Positions 6,444 to 15,284 of a stretch of 15,699 bases of DNA are shown here, one piece after another. Each line of letters starts with the position of its first letter. Position 1 is the first letter of the stretch. Source of the stretch: Nitrospira lenta (GTDB lineage: Bacteria; Nitrospirota; Nitrospiria; Nitrospirales; Nitrospiraceae); NCBI GenBank assembly GCA_945906715.1, contig CAMDRK010000019.1, positions 1-15,699 of the forward strand, in the 5' to 3' direction. The notes beneath the pieces were generated by a model, which saw only the letters and a list, made by a program, of their open reading frames with translations, was not told the origin of the DNA and searched no databases. Both the position numbers and the translations under genes were made by a program.

Positions 6444-9400
6444 GTGGTTGGATCGGTGGTGACCGGCAGGCGTCGTGTGGAGATCGAGAATGTGATCGGG
6501 CATTTTGTGAATACGGTGGCGTTGCGGTCTAAATTCTCAGATGGGCTTACCGGGCTAGGCATGCTGAAACAGGCGCTTCGTGTGGTGACAGAAGCGTGTG
6601 ATCATCAAGAACTGCCGTTTGAAGAAGTGGTTGAGGCGGTGTCATTACGGCGTGAGGGGACGCTTTCCCCGCTCTTCAATGTGATGATTGTGCTTGAAGA
6701 CGACCCTTTGTCCGCGCTCAAAATCAGAGACCTTGAAGCGACCTATCTTCCCTGGGAGTTGACCGCGTTAGAGTTCGACTTGGTCTTGATGGTCGTGAAC
6801 AAAGGCCGAGGTTTGGAACTGGCGCTGCTCTACAATTCCACGCTTTTTGATGATTCGACCGCCAGTCGCATGTTGGGACAGATAGAGACGCTTCTTGGGG
6901 AACTCATCAAAAAGCCCGAGGCCCGGCTTGGCGCTCTCGCGTTGCTCACGTCGGAGGAGCGTCGGCACATCCTCCTGGAATGGAACCAAATCAAAGTCCC
7001 GGTTCCGTTTTCTGCAGGTATCCATACTCTCATCGAGGCACAGGTTGCGCGGACTCCCGACGCGATCGCCGTCATCTGTGGCGACGAGTCCCTCAGCTAC
7101 CAGGAATTGAACCGCCGTGCGAACTGTGTCGCCCGTGCTTTGCAGACGTTAGGGGTATGTGCCGATCTGCCGGTGGGTCTCTGTGTCGAGCGCTCGGTGA
7201 ACGGTATCGTGGGCCTCCTCGGTATTCTCAAGGCGGGGGGGGGGTATGTTCCCCTGGATCCGTCCTTTCCCGATCACCGCCTCCAGCTCATGCTGGAGGA
7301 TGCGCAGATTTCTATCGTGGTGACACAGAGGCACCTGCACGACCATTTACAGAGCTATAGCGGCCAAGTGTGCGATGTGGAGACGCTCTGTGAAACTACT
7401 GTGGGCAAATGTGAGGAGAATCTCGGGATCTCGGTTCTTCCCGATCAGCTTGTCTATATTATGTACACTTCCGGGTCGACCGGGAGGCCCAAAGGTGTGG
7501 CAGTGACACACCGAAATCTGGTCATCTCTCTTGGTGCCAGACTTCGTTATTATCCGGAACCGGTCTCCCGGTTTTTGCTGACCTTTTCTCTGGCTTTTGA
7601 TGTATCCGTGGCGGGTGTTTTTTGGACGTTGTCGCAAGGAGGACAATTAGTTATTTCCTCTGAATCCGCCCATCGAGATCCCACAGCGCTTGCTGCGCTC
7701 GTCGAATATCACCGCATTTCCCATGTCGCATGGGTGCCCTCTTTATACCATGCCGTGCTCGGTGATGCGTTGAATGGGCAGTTGGAATCACTTCGCATCG
7801 TCATTACCGGCGGGGAGAGTCTTCCCCTCAAACTCGTCCGGTCGCACTACCAGCTACTGCCGCATGCCAAGCTATACAACGAATATGGGCCGACGGAAGC
7901 CACGATCTGGTGTAGCGTGTATCAAACGACGCGCGAGGAGGCAGGGGCTCGAGTGCCGATCGGAAAACCGATCGACAATACGCAGCTCTATATATTGGAT
8001 GCGGATCTGGAGCCTGTTCCCATTGGCATTCCAGGGGAGCTGTATGTGGCGGGGGATAGCCTGGCTCGCGGGTATGTGAATCAGCCGCAGTTGACCCAGG
8101 AGCGGTTTCTCGCGCATCCCCACATGGCAGGCGCCAGGTTGTATCGAACCGGCGACCTGGCTCGGTACCGCGAGGACGGCAATGTGGAATTCCTTGGGCG
8201 AGTGGATCAGCAGGTCAAGTTGCGTGGGTATCGGATCGAATTGGGTGAAGTCGAATATGTGCTGAGTAACTTTCCTGGCGTGCACCATGCCGCGGTTCTG
8301 CTTCGACAGGATAAACCTGAGCAGCAACGGTTGGTAGGTTATGTGGACGGGCAGCCATCGCTTAAAGCGATACTCGATCAAGTTCGGAGTTATCTCGTGG
8401 CCCGATTACCGCAATACATGGTTCCATCCGTCATCCTGTGGGTGGAAGTCATGCCACTTACCACGACAGGAAAAGTCAACCGAAGTGCTCTTCCTGCTCC
8501 GGAAGAGGCAGCAGGCCAGGAGGCAGTCAGGATTGTTCCGAAGAATCAGGTAGAAGCGGTGGTGGCCGAGCTGTGGAAGTCTGTTCTTGGTGTACCAGAG
8601 GCCGGCATCCATGACAATTTCTTTGAGCGAGGAGGCCACTCCTTGTTGGCGACACAGCTTGTCTCCCGGATGCGTGAGGCCTTTGATGTTGAAGTCTCGC
8701 TACGGGGGTTTTTTGAACGACCGACTATCGTGTGTTTGGCCGAAGAAGTGACGCGGTTGCAAGATGGAGGTCGGAAGGCTTCAGCGGTTTCTCCGATCGT
8801 TCAGGTGCCTCGAGATCAGCCCCTGCCTCTTTCCTATTCTCAGCAACGCATGTGGCTCATGCATCGGCTGGCGCCTGAAGGTACGGCGTATAACATGCCG
8901 TTTGCCTCGCGACAGATGGGCGCACTCAACAAATCGGCTCTTCGGTCTGCGATTGATGCCATCTGCAGCCGTCATGAGGCGTTCAGGACGACCTTCGTCA
9001 TGACGGATGAAGGGCCGGTTCAGATCGCCAGCCCCTTCCGGCCTCCTCATTGGATTGAAGTTGATCTCTTCACACGGCTGCCAGCCGAACAGCGACGACA
9101 GGAGGCGGCTCGGCTTGTGGAACAGGAAGCGAGCCAGCCGTTTGATCTTGAAAAGGGCCCCGTGGCAAGGTTCTTATTAATTGAGATCGAGCCTGAGGAC
9201 CATATACTGGTGCTCACGATGCATCATATCGTCGGAGACCAGTGGTCGTTCGGGGTAATCGGGAGCGAGTTTGCGTTGTTCTACAACGTGTTCTGCCGAG
9301 GGGAGACTCCTTCTCCCAAGCCGGTGCTCTTTCAGTATGCAGACTATGCGGTTTGGCAGCGGCGCTGTCTCACCGACGAGTGGCTCAGTGCACAGTCAGA

Positions 9401-12400
9401 ATATTGGCAGAAAAGGCTGGCAGGACTTTCCAGGCTTTCGTTGCCGACTGATTATCCCAGGCCCGTGTTTCAAACCTTTAACGGTTCGCATTGTATGGTG
9501 GAGTTGCCGGCCTCGTTGACCGAACGACTGAAGCAATTCAGCGCGGAGCGAAACGTGACGGTGTTCATGACCCTGTTGGCCTGTTTCCAGATCCTCTTGA
9601 GCCGATATTCTGGCCAAAGCGATGTCGCCGTGGGCTCTCCTATTGCGAACCGGACTCAATCCGCGGTCGAATCGATCATTGGTTCGTTTGTCAATACATT
9701 GGTGTTGCGTTCCGATCTCTCCGGCAATCCAACGTTCGAAGAGATGCTTGAGCGGGTCCGCGAAACGGCATTAGGGGCCTATGCCAATCAGGATTTCCCG
9801 TTCGATAAGCTGGTGGAAACCATGGGCTCGAATCGCGACCATAGCTCTGCACCGCTGGTACAGGTGCTCTTTAATTTAGCGAATGCTCCCATCGAGGAGA
9901 TCAACATCCACGGTTTGAGTTGGGTGCCATTTGAGGTGGAGACAGGCTCCGCGCAGTTTGACTTAAGCTTGACGATTGAAACAGAGATTGCCCGCAAAGC
10001 CTACTTAACGTTCAATACCGATCTCTTTGAGCATCAGACAGCCGAGCGGATGTTGGGACAGTACAAAGTCCTGCTCCATAGCGCACTGGAAAATCCCGCC
10101 GCTAGACTTTCTGATCTTTCAATGCTCACGGTATCCGAGCGCACCCAGCTGTTGCAGGACTGGAATCGAACACAAGAGGACTACCCGCAGTTCGAATGTT
10201 TTCCTCAGATGTATGAAGGTCAAGTCGAACGGAAGCCCGATGCTGTCGCCTTGTCGATGGAGCGGGAGGCGTTATGCTACGGGGATCTCAATGCCAAGGC
10301 CAATCAGTTGGCACGGTATCTCCGAACGCTTGATATCAGTCCTGGCATGGCAGTGGGCATTTGTCTTGAGAGATCATTGGAAATGGTCATCGTGTTGCTG
10401 GCTGTTCTTAAAGCCGGTGGCGCCTATGTCCCCCTCGATCCTGGATATCCCCGCAACCGGCTTCGTTTCATGATGGAGGATGCAGGCATCGCGATCGTGC
10501 TGACCTCCGAAAGTCTTTCCGATCAGTTTGATTTTGGAGGCTGCCGAATTCTGTATCTTGACCGGGAGCAGAAGAGAATTGCGCAGGAGGCCGACCACAA
10601 TCTTCCACCGACCGCGACATCTCAAGACTTGGCATATATTCTCTATACCTCAGGATCGACCGGGCAGCCAAAGGGAGTGGAAATCTCTCACCGGGCGCTG
10701 GTGAACTTCTTGTGCTCGATACGGAAGAAACTGGGATGTTCTGCCCAGGATGTAATGGTATCGGTGACGACGCTGTCCTTCGATATTGCCGGGTTGGAGT
10801 TGTATGTGCCGTTACTGGTGGGGGCTCGTGTCGAGGTCGTCAGCCGAGCTGCTGCGATGGATGGACGGCAATTACGGACCGTCTGCGAGACTGTGCAACC
10901 GACGATCATGCAAGCGACTCCTACGACATGGCGAATGTTAATTGAGGCGGGGTGGTTGGGCAGCGACAGGCTGACGGTGCTCTGCGGAGGGGAGACCCTT
11001 CCGCTGGACCTGGCAGGGGCATTGCTAGATCGTAGCGCTGCCTTGTGGAATATGTATGGTCCGACTGAAACCACGATTTGGTCCACGATAGGGAGAGTCG
11101 AACGGGCAGATCAGGAGATTACCATTGGGCGTCCGATCGCCAATACGGAAATTTATGTCCTGGATCAGTTTCTGCAGCCGGTTCCCGCTGGAATCTCGGG
11201 GGAACTCTATATTGGGGGCCATGGTTTAGCACGAGGATATCGTCGGCGCCCTGAGCTAACAAAGGAACGGTTTGTTTCCCATCCATTCTCGACAGAGCCG
11301 CACGCGAGACTGTATCGAACGGGAGATTTGGCTCGCTATCGCCCAGATGGACGTATTGTGCATCTCGGTCGGTTGGATCATCAGGTCAAGATCAGAGGGT
11401 TCAGGATCGAATTGGGTGAGATCGAGGCGATGCTGAGCCGTCATCCCGCCGTCCGTCAGGTGGTGGTGACAGCACGGGAAGATCAGCAAGGTCTCAAACA
11501 GTTGGCGGCCTATTTGGTGTGTCAGGAGGGGCAAGCACCAAGCTCGACAGAGCTTCGCTCGTTTGTGCGGACGGCGCTTCCCGACTATATGACACCATCC
11601 GTCTTTGTGTTTCTGGAGGCGATGCCCTTGACAGCCAATAATAAAGTGGACACGCAAGCATTGCCGGCCCCCACGTTCGCTCTCTCAGGCGATCCGGCTC
11701 ATGTTGCGCCGCGTGATCGGATGGAGGTACAACTGGCGGCCTTGTGGCAACAGGTGTTGGGAGTCCAAAACATCGGGATTCGCGACAACTTTTTCGATCT
11801 CGGTGGCCATTCGCTCAAAGCGGCACAGCTGTTCTATCTCATTGAACAAGTATATGGACGACATCTTCCGCTCGCTACGCTGTTTCAAGCGCCGACGATT
11901 TCAGAGTTAGCGTCGGTCCTTTCACGCGAACAGTGGGTGCTGCCATGGCAATCGCTGGTGGCGATTCAGCCGAGCGGAACAGCAATCCCGATTTTCATGG
12001 TGCCGGGAGTGGGAGGCAATGTATTGGTTTTTGCCCAGCTGGCAAGGCTGTTGGGACCGGATCAGCCGGTTTATGGATTGCAGGCACGAGGATTGGATGG
12101 CAAAGAGGCGCCGTTTATGGCAGTGCCGGAGATGGCGAGCCACTATGTCAAAGAAATCCAACAACTCCGTCCTCATGGCCCCTATGTTATCGCCGGTGCT
12201 TGCACCGGCGGATTGATCGCGTACGAAATGGCTCAGCAGCTCATGGCGCAAGGGAATGGAGTGACGTTGCTGATGATGGACACCTGGCATCCGAGTTCGT
12301 ATCGGAAACAGCCGAGTATGGAGCTGATGAGACCGTGGTTGCCGCTCATGGTTGTCCGTAAGGTGTGGGAGAATGTTCAAACGCTCCTCCAAACACCTCC

Positions 12401-12827
12401 GAAAGACCGGGTGCCGTTCTTGGAGATCAAAGCTAAGCGGCTCATGACTATCTTGCAGGGGGGGACAACAGAGGAAGAAAGAAGAACGGTGGAGGCATGG
12501 GGGATAGGGCTGCAGGTCGAGCGACTCACGAAGGCCACGTTTCATGCAGTGGCTCACTATGAGGTGCAGCGGTATCCTGGCACGCTCCTTAACTGTATAG
12601 CATCAAAACGGCCGATTCCGGATGGGACGCGCGATACCAGAAACGAATTGCCGCTACTGGCTGAAAGCGGCAGCGAGACCGTCCATGTTCCTGCTGAAAA
12701 CTCGGGGCGTCTTTTCGTCTCACCCAATGTGGAGGAACTTGCCGGTCACATTCAACGATATCTTGCGAAGGCCTCTGGCTCCGCGCTGACGCTGGATTTC
12801 CCAAAAGAGAGAGCCCGTGAAACGTGA
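6444..12827 (+). CDS. NRPS elongation and release part: (C)-A1-PCP-C-A2(Gly)-PCP-TE
   Basis: This frame continues the preceding one after the TGA; the GTG at 6444 is simply the first possible start, with a weak purine-rich stretch upstream. Domains in residues from that GTG: rest of the first condensation domain ~1-180 (GHFVNT, HQELPFE); adenylation A1 ~193-685 (YTSGSTGRPKG at 341, YRTGDLARY, K677); carrier with Ser733; condensation ~790-1235 (HHIVGDQWS at 927); adenylation A2 ~1253-1742 (YTSGSTGQPKG at 1401, K1734 in ANNKVD); carrier with Ser1790; thioesterase ~1840-2110. My alignment to GrsA gives A1 code DVAAIGEIWK (no assignment) and A2 code DILQLGMIWK, one change from the classical glycine code. 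There is no epimerase, methyltransferase or ketosynthase. The thioesterase has GACTGG (Cys1920) instead of GxSxG, Asp1946 in place, and Asn2086 where the catalytic His is expected. The stop codon overlaps the transporter start by 4 bp (GTGA), implying coupled translation. Confidence 0.93.
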   Translation: MVGSVVTGRRRVEIENVIGHFVNTVALRSKFSDGLTGLGMLKQALRVVTEACDHQELPFEEVVEAVSLRREGTLSPLFNVMIVLEDDPLSALKIRDLEATYLPWELTALEFDLVLMVVNKGRGLELALLYNSTLFDDSTASRMLGQIETLLGELIKKPEARLGALALLTSEERRHILLEWNQIKVPVPFSAGIHTLIEAQVARTPDAIAVICGDESLSYQELNRRANCVARALQTLGVCADLPVGLCVERSVNGIVGLLGILKAGGGYVPLDPSFPDHRLQLMLEDAQISIVVTQRHLHDHLQSYSGQVCDVETLCETTVGKCEENLGISVLPDQLVYIMYTSGSTGRPKGVAVTHRNLVISLGARLRYYPEPVSRFLLTFSLAFDVSVAGVFWTLSQGGQLVISSESAHRDPTALAALVEYHRISHVAWVPSLYHAVLGDALNGQLESLRIVITGGESLPLKLVRSHYQLLPHAKLYNEYGPTEATIWCSVYQTTREEAGARVPIGKPIDNTQLYILDADLEPVPIGIPGELYVAGDSLARGYVNQPQLTQERFLAHPHMAGARLYRTGDLARYREDGNVEFLGRVDQQVKLRGYRIELGEVEYVLSNFPGVHHAAVLLRQDKPEQQRLVGYVDGQPSLKAILDQVRSYLVARLPQYMVPSVILWVEVMPLTTTGKVNRSALPAPEEAAGQEAVRIVPKNQVEAVVAELWKSVLGVPEAGIHDNFFERGGHSLLATQLVSRMREAFDVEVSLRGFFERPTIVCLAEEVTRLQDGGRKASAVSPIVQVPRDQPLPLSYSQQRMWLMHRLAPEGTAYNMPFASRQMGALNKSALRSAIDAICSRHEAFRTTFVMTDEGPVQIASPFRPPHWIEVDLFTRLPAEQRRQEAARLVEQEASQPFDLEKGPVARFLLIEIEPEDHILVLTMHHIVGDQWSFGVIGSEFALFYNVFCRGETPSPKPVLFQYADYAVWQRRCLTDEWLSAQSEYWQKRLAGLSRLSLPTDYPRPVFQTFNGSHCMVELPASLTERLKQFSAERNVTVFMTLLACFQILLSRYSGQSDVAVGSPIANRTQSAVESIIGSFVNTLVLRSDLSGNPTFEEMLERVRETALGAYANQDFPFDKLVETMGSNRDHSSAPLVQVLFNLANAPIEEINIHGLSWVPFEVETGSAQFDLSLTIETEIARKAYLTFNTDLFEHQTAERMLGQYKVLLHSALENPAARLSDLSMLTVSERTQLLQDWNRTQEDYPQFECFPQMYEGQVERKPDAVALSMEREALCYGDLNAKANQLARYLRTLDISPGMAVGICLERSLEMVIVLLAVLKAGGAYVPLDPGYPRNRLRFMMEDAGIAIVLTSESLSDQFDFGGCRILYLDREQKRIAQEADHNLPPTATSQDLAYILYTSGSTGQPKGVEISHRALVNFLCSIRKKLGCSAQDVMVSVTTLSFDIAGLELYVPLLVGARVEVVSRAAAMDGRQLRTVCETVQPTIMQATPTTWRMLIEAGWLGSDRLTVLCGGETLPLDLAGALLDRSAALWNMYGPTETTIWSTIGRVERADQEITIGRPIANTEIYVLDQFLQPVPAGISGELYIGGHGLARGYRRRPELTKERFVSHPFSTEPHARLYRTGDLARYRPDGRIVHLGRLDHQVKIRGFRIELGEIEAMLSRHPAVRQVVVTAREDQQGLKQLAAYLVCQEGQAPSSTELRSFVRTALPDYMTPSVFVFLEAMPLTANNKVDTQALPAPTFALSGDPAHVAPRDRMEVQLAALWQQVLGVQNIGIRDNFFDLGGHSLKAAQLFYLIEQVYGRHLPLATLFQAPTISELASVLSREQWVLPWQSLVAIQPSGTAIPIFMVPGVGGNVLVFAQLARLLGPDQPVYGLQARGLDGKEAPFMAVPEMASHYVKEIQQLRPHGPYVIAGACTGGLIAYEMAQQLMAQGNGVTLLMMDTWHPSSYRKQPSMELMRPWLPLMVVRKVWENVQTLLQTPPKDRVPFLEIKAKRLMTILQGGTTEEERRTVEAWGIGLQVERLTKATFHAVAHYEVQRYPGTLLNCIASKRPIPDGTRDTRNELPLLAESGSETVHVPAENSGRLFVSPNVEELAGHIQRYLAKASGSALTLDFPKERARET
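7235..7244 (+). repeat. Run of ten G inside the A1 adenylation domain
   Basis: Ten consecutive G bases encode the AGGG of ILKAGGGYVPLDP, the A2 core motif of the adenylation domain (residues 264-267), where AGGA is the commoner form (as in A2 at 1324-1327). It is in frame as read. Homopolymers of this length are prone to slippage during replication and sequencing. Confidence 0.9.
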
Positions 12828-14491
12828 GACTCCAAATTCCGGCGTTTGTGAAATTCATTCTGCAACGCTCACGCACTATGGCCTGGCTCATGATTGGTGT
12901 CGGTGCCTTGTCAGGTCTCTTGAGCGCCGGGGTTTTGGCTCTCATAAATCATGTGCTTCATCATCCCTCCGACCATTCTTTTCTCGTGATGATGGGGTTT
13001 CTCCTCCTCGTTGCAGGTAGGATTCTGTCGAACCTGTGGTCTAAGCTCCTGCTCGTCCGATTCTCACAAGACACGATCTTAGACCTCTCCTTGTCGCTCT
13101 GTGCAAAGATCGTGCGGGCTCCGTTGCGTCGTTCCGAGCAGCGAGGGGCTGCAAATATTCTCGTCACACTAACGGATGACGTCAGTTGGGTCACCTGGGC
13201 GATCCAATGTTTCCCTCAGTTGATCATGAATGTGGCAGTAGTGCTGGGTTGCGGGTTCTACCTTGCCTGGCTCTCGTGGGGCACGTTTCTGGGAGTAGTT
13301 GGAGTCACCGTGGTAGGTGCGTTGGGGTATCAGTGGCTGCACATCAGCGGGCTCAGCGTCATTTATGCAGCCCGTGAGGCCAGGGCCGAGCTGTTTCGAC
13401 ACTTTCGTTCTCTCACGGATGGGCTGAAAGAGTTATTGATGCATCGGGCGCGTCGGGAGGAATTTGTGAATCAAGAAGTGCGCGCTGCGGCGGATTCATA
13501 TCGCAAAACGAATTTAGAAGCCACGTGGAGGCAATCTCTGGCGGAAGCCTGGACTCACGTCTCGTTTTTTTCCCTCATTGGTTTAATATTTTTTCTGTTT
13601 CCATCTGTGGTGACAATGTCCCCCGAAGCCATGACTGGGTATGTGGTGGCTGTTCTCTATATGATGAGTCCTATCTGGGGCATTATCAGTACGTTACCAA
13701 CTCTCGAACGAGGTCAAGTGGCATTGGAGAATATTGAACGATTAGGCGTGTCTCTGGACGCCGGCCTCAAGGACGCCCAGACGTTAGAATTGGCAGCCCT
13801 TGACGCTGGGATTTCTCCTATTGTGCAGTGGAACGAGGTCGTGTTTTCGTACGGCGAGGAGAAAGGGGTCGAAACGTCTTTCACGCTTGGTCCAATCAGT
13901 CTTGAGCTACATCCTGGCGAATTGGTGTTTGTCATTGGAGGAAATGGGAGTGGAAAATCCACCTTCGTGAAAGTCCTCGCGGGGCTGTATCAGCCGGCAC
14001 AGGGGAACGTGACGCTGGCCGGCACGATGATCACCGATGCAAATCGGGAGTGGTACCGTGAACACTTCTCGGTCGTATTTTCAGACTTTTACCTCTTCAA
14101 TAAACTCCTGGGCCAGTCGGATGCTCAGGTCGATAGGCTCGCGCCCCAATACTTGCGATTGCTGCACATGGATCAGAAAGTCGCCGTGCATGAACGCACA
14201 TTCTCGACCCTCGACCTCTCGCAGGGGCAGCGAAAACGGTTGGCGCTTCTCACGGCCTACTTGGAGGATCGTCCTATTTATGTGTTCGATGAATGGGCGG
14301 CCGATCAAGATCCGCAGTATAAGGAAATCTTTTACAAGACGTTGCTTCCGGACCTGCGGGAGCGAGGGAAATCGGTGGTCGTCATCACACACGACGACCG
14401 GTATTTTCATCTCGGCAATCAGATCATTAAATTAGAGGACGGCAAGGCTGTGGAATATTTGACGACGGGGGCAGGCAGTCGTCGGCCGTAA
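12824..14491 (+). CDS. Cyclic-peptide-export type ABC transporter (PvdE/SyrD family)
   Basis: This 555-residue half-transporter has a membrane domain (~15-290, about six segments) fused to an ATPase. Visible ATPase motifs are Walker A GGNGSGKST (372-380), signature LSQGQ (465-469), Walker B IYVFDE (485-490) running into WAADQDP, and H-loop ITHDD with His523. The FDEWAADQDP stretch and overall length are typical of the cyclic peptide transporter family that includes PvdE (pyoverdine) and SyrD (syringomycin). It would dimerise in the inner membrane and move the lipopeptide or its precursor to the periplasm. The start is GTG at 12824, overlapping the NRPS stop in GTGA, consistent with translational coupling. 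The family name does not prove that the product is cyclic. Confidence 0.93.
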   Translation: MRLQIPAFVKFILQRSRTMAWLMIGVGALSGLLSAGVLALINHVLHHPSDHSFLVMMGFLLLVAGRILSNLWSKLLLVRFSQDTILDLSLSLCAKIVRAPLRRSEQRGAANILVTLTDDVSWVTWAIQCFPQLIMNVAVVLGCGFYLAWLSWGTFLGVVGVTVVGALGYQWLHISGLSVIYAAREARAELFRHFRSLTDGLKELLMHRARREEFVNQEVRAAADSYRKTNLEATWRQSLAEAWTHVSFFSLIGLIFFLFPSVVTMSPEAMTGYVVAVLYMMSPIWGIISTLPTLERGQVALENIERLGVSLDAGLKDAQTLELAALDAGISPIVQWNEVVFSYGEEKGVETSFTLGPISLELHPGELVFVIGGNGSGKSTFVKVLAGLYQPAQGNVTLAGTMITDANREWYREHFSVVFSDFYLFNKLLGQSDAQVDRLAPQYLRLLHMDQKVAVHERTFSTLDLSQGQRKRLALLTAYLEDRPIYVFDEWAADQDPQYKEIFYKTLLPDLRERGKSVVVITHDDRYFHLGNQIIKLEDGKAVEYLTTGAGSRRP

Positions 14492-14523
14492 ATATGGCCT
14501 CATGATGCCGCATGTCTGTCTCC

Positions 14524-14527
14524 AGGA
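14524..14527 (+). promoter_or_regulatory. Ribosome binding site AGGA that favours the PPTase start at 14535
   Basis: AGGA lies 7 nt before the ATG at 14535. The upstream pair ATGATG at 14502, only 10 nt after the transporter stop, has no purine-rich sequence in the right place. Confidence 0.5.
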
Positions 14528-14534
14528 TGGCGAT

Positions 14535-15284
14535 ATGCTGATTTCATTCCAGTCGATCGATCATCTTACGGGTATTGAGCGGCAGGGCTCCATCGATATC
14601 GAGCCGAATACTATTCACCTCTGGGGGATTGATATCGATGGGTCGCCACGTTGTCAGGAGCGATGCGCGCAGTGGCTAGACGAAGAGGAGCAGCGCCGGG
14701 CTGCGCGACTGGTTCGAGAGGAAGATCGGCGGCGCTATGTGTTCGCCCACGGAGGCCTCAGAGCTGTATTGAGCCGCTATCTCGGCATCAGTCCTGGGAT
14801 AATTACGATGCATCGGAGTGAGGGAGGTAAGCCTTCCCTGACGAAAGAGAGAGAAGGAGGGTCAGCGATCACGTTCAATATGTCTCATGCGTATGGCCGT
14901 GCGCTCATCGCGGTCTCAATGGGGCAGGAGGTCGGAGTCGATTTGGAACAAATTCGTTCGGATGTAGAGGCTGCGAAACTTTCTGAGCGTTTCTTTGCTC
15001 CCTCCGAACATGCCACAATCATGCAGTTGAGTCAGACGCAGCGCATAGCGAGATTCTTCCGTTATTGGGTTGCGAAAGAGGCGGTGCTTAAGGCGCAAGG
15101 TATTGGACTCCTGGCGTTGAATCAGTGCGAGATCCTCTTGGGGGCGGATGGACTCAGTGCAGAGATCCTGGTCCCTGCGGGCTCACCGCTCCAAAATAAT
15201 TGGAAGGTGCGCCTCCTCTCTTGTGATGAGGGATGGGAAGCGGCGGTGGCTGCTCAGGGGGTAGACTGGAAGATCGTTGTTTAG
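14535..15284 (+). CDS. 4'-phosphopantetheinyl transferase, Sfp/AcpT superfamily
   Basis: The enzyme moves the phosphopantetheine arm of coenzyme A onto the conserved Ser of carrier domains, here most likely the three in the adjacent NRPS. Numbered from the upstream ATG at 14502, the signature residues are GVDLEQI (145-151; magnesium ligands Asp147 and Glu149) and FFRYWVAKEAVLKAQGIGL (185-203; WxxKEA at 189-194), with FNMSHAYG (125-132) before them. I prefer the start at 14535 because of its AGGA; the alternative at 14502 adds 11 residues. Either start leaves an extension before the region IHLWGIDID, where Sfp-like proteins normally begin. Length of 249-260 residues is slightly above the Sfp type (~225). 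It is the last gene of the operon. Confidence 0.93.
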   Translation: MLISFQSIDHLTGIERQGSIDIEPNTIHLWGIDIDGSPRCQERCAQWLDEEEQRRAARLVREEDRRRYVFAHGGLRAVLSRYLGISPGIITMHRSEGGKPSLTKEREGGSAITFNMSHAYGRALIAVSMGQEVGVDLEQIRSDVEAAKLSERFFAPSEHATIMQLSQTQRIARFFRYWVAKEAVLKAQGIGLLALNQCEILLGADGLSAEILVPAGSPLQNNWKVRLLSCDEGWEAAVAAQGVDWKIVV

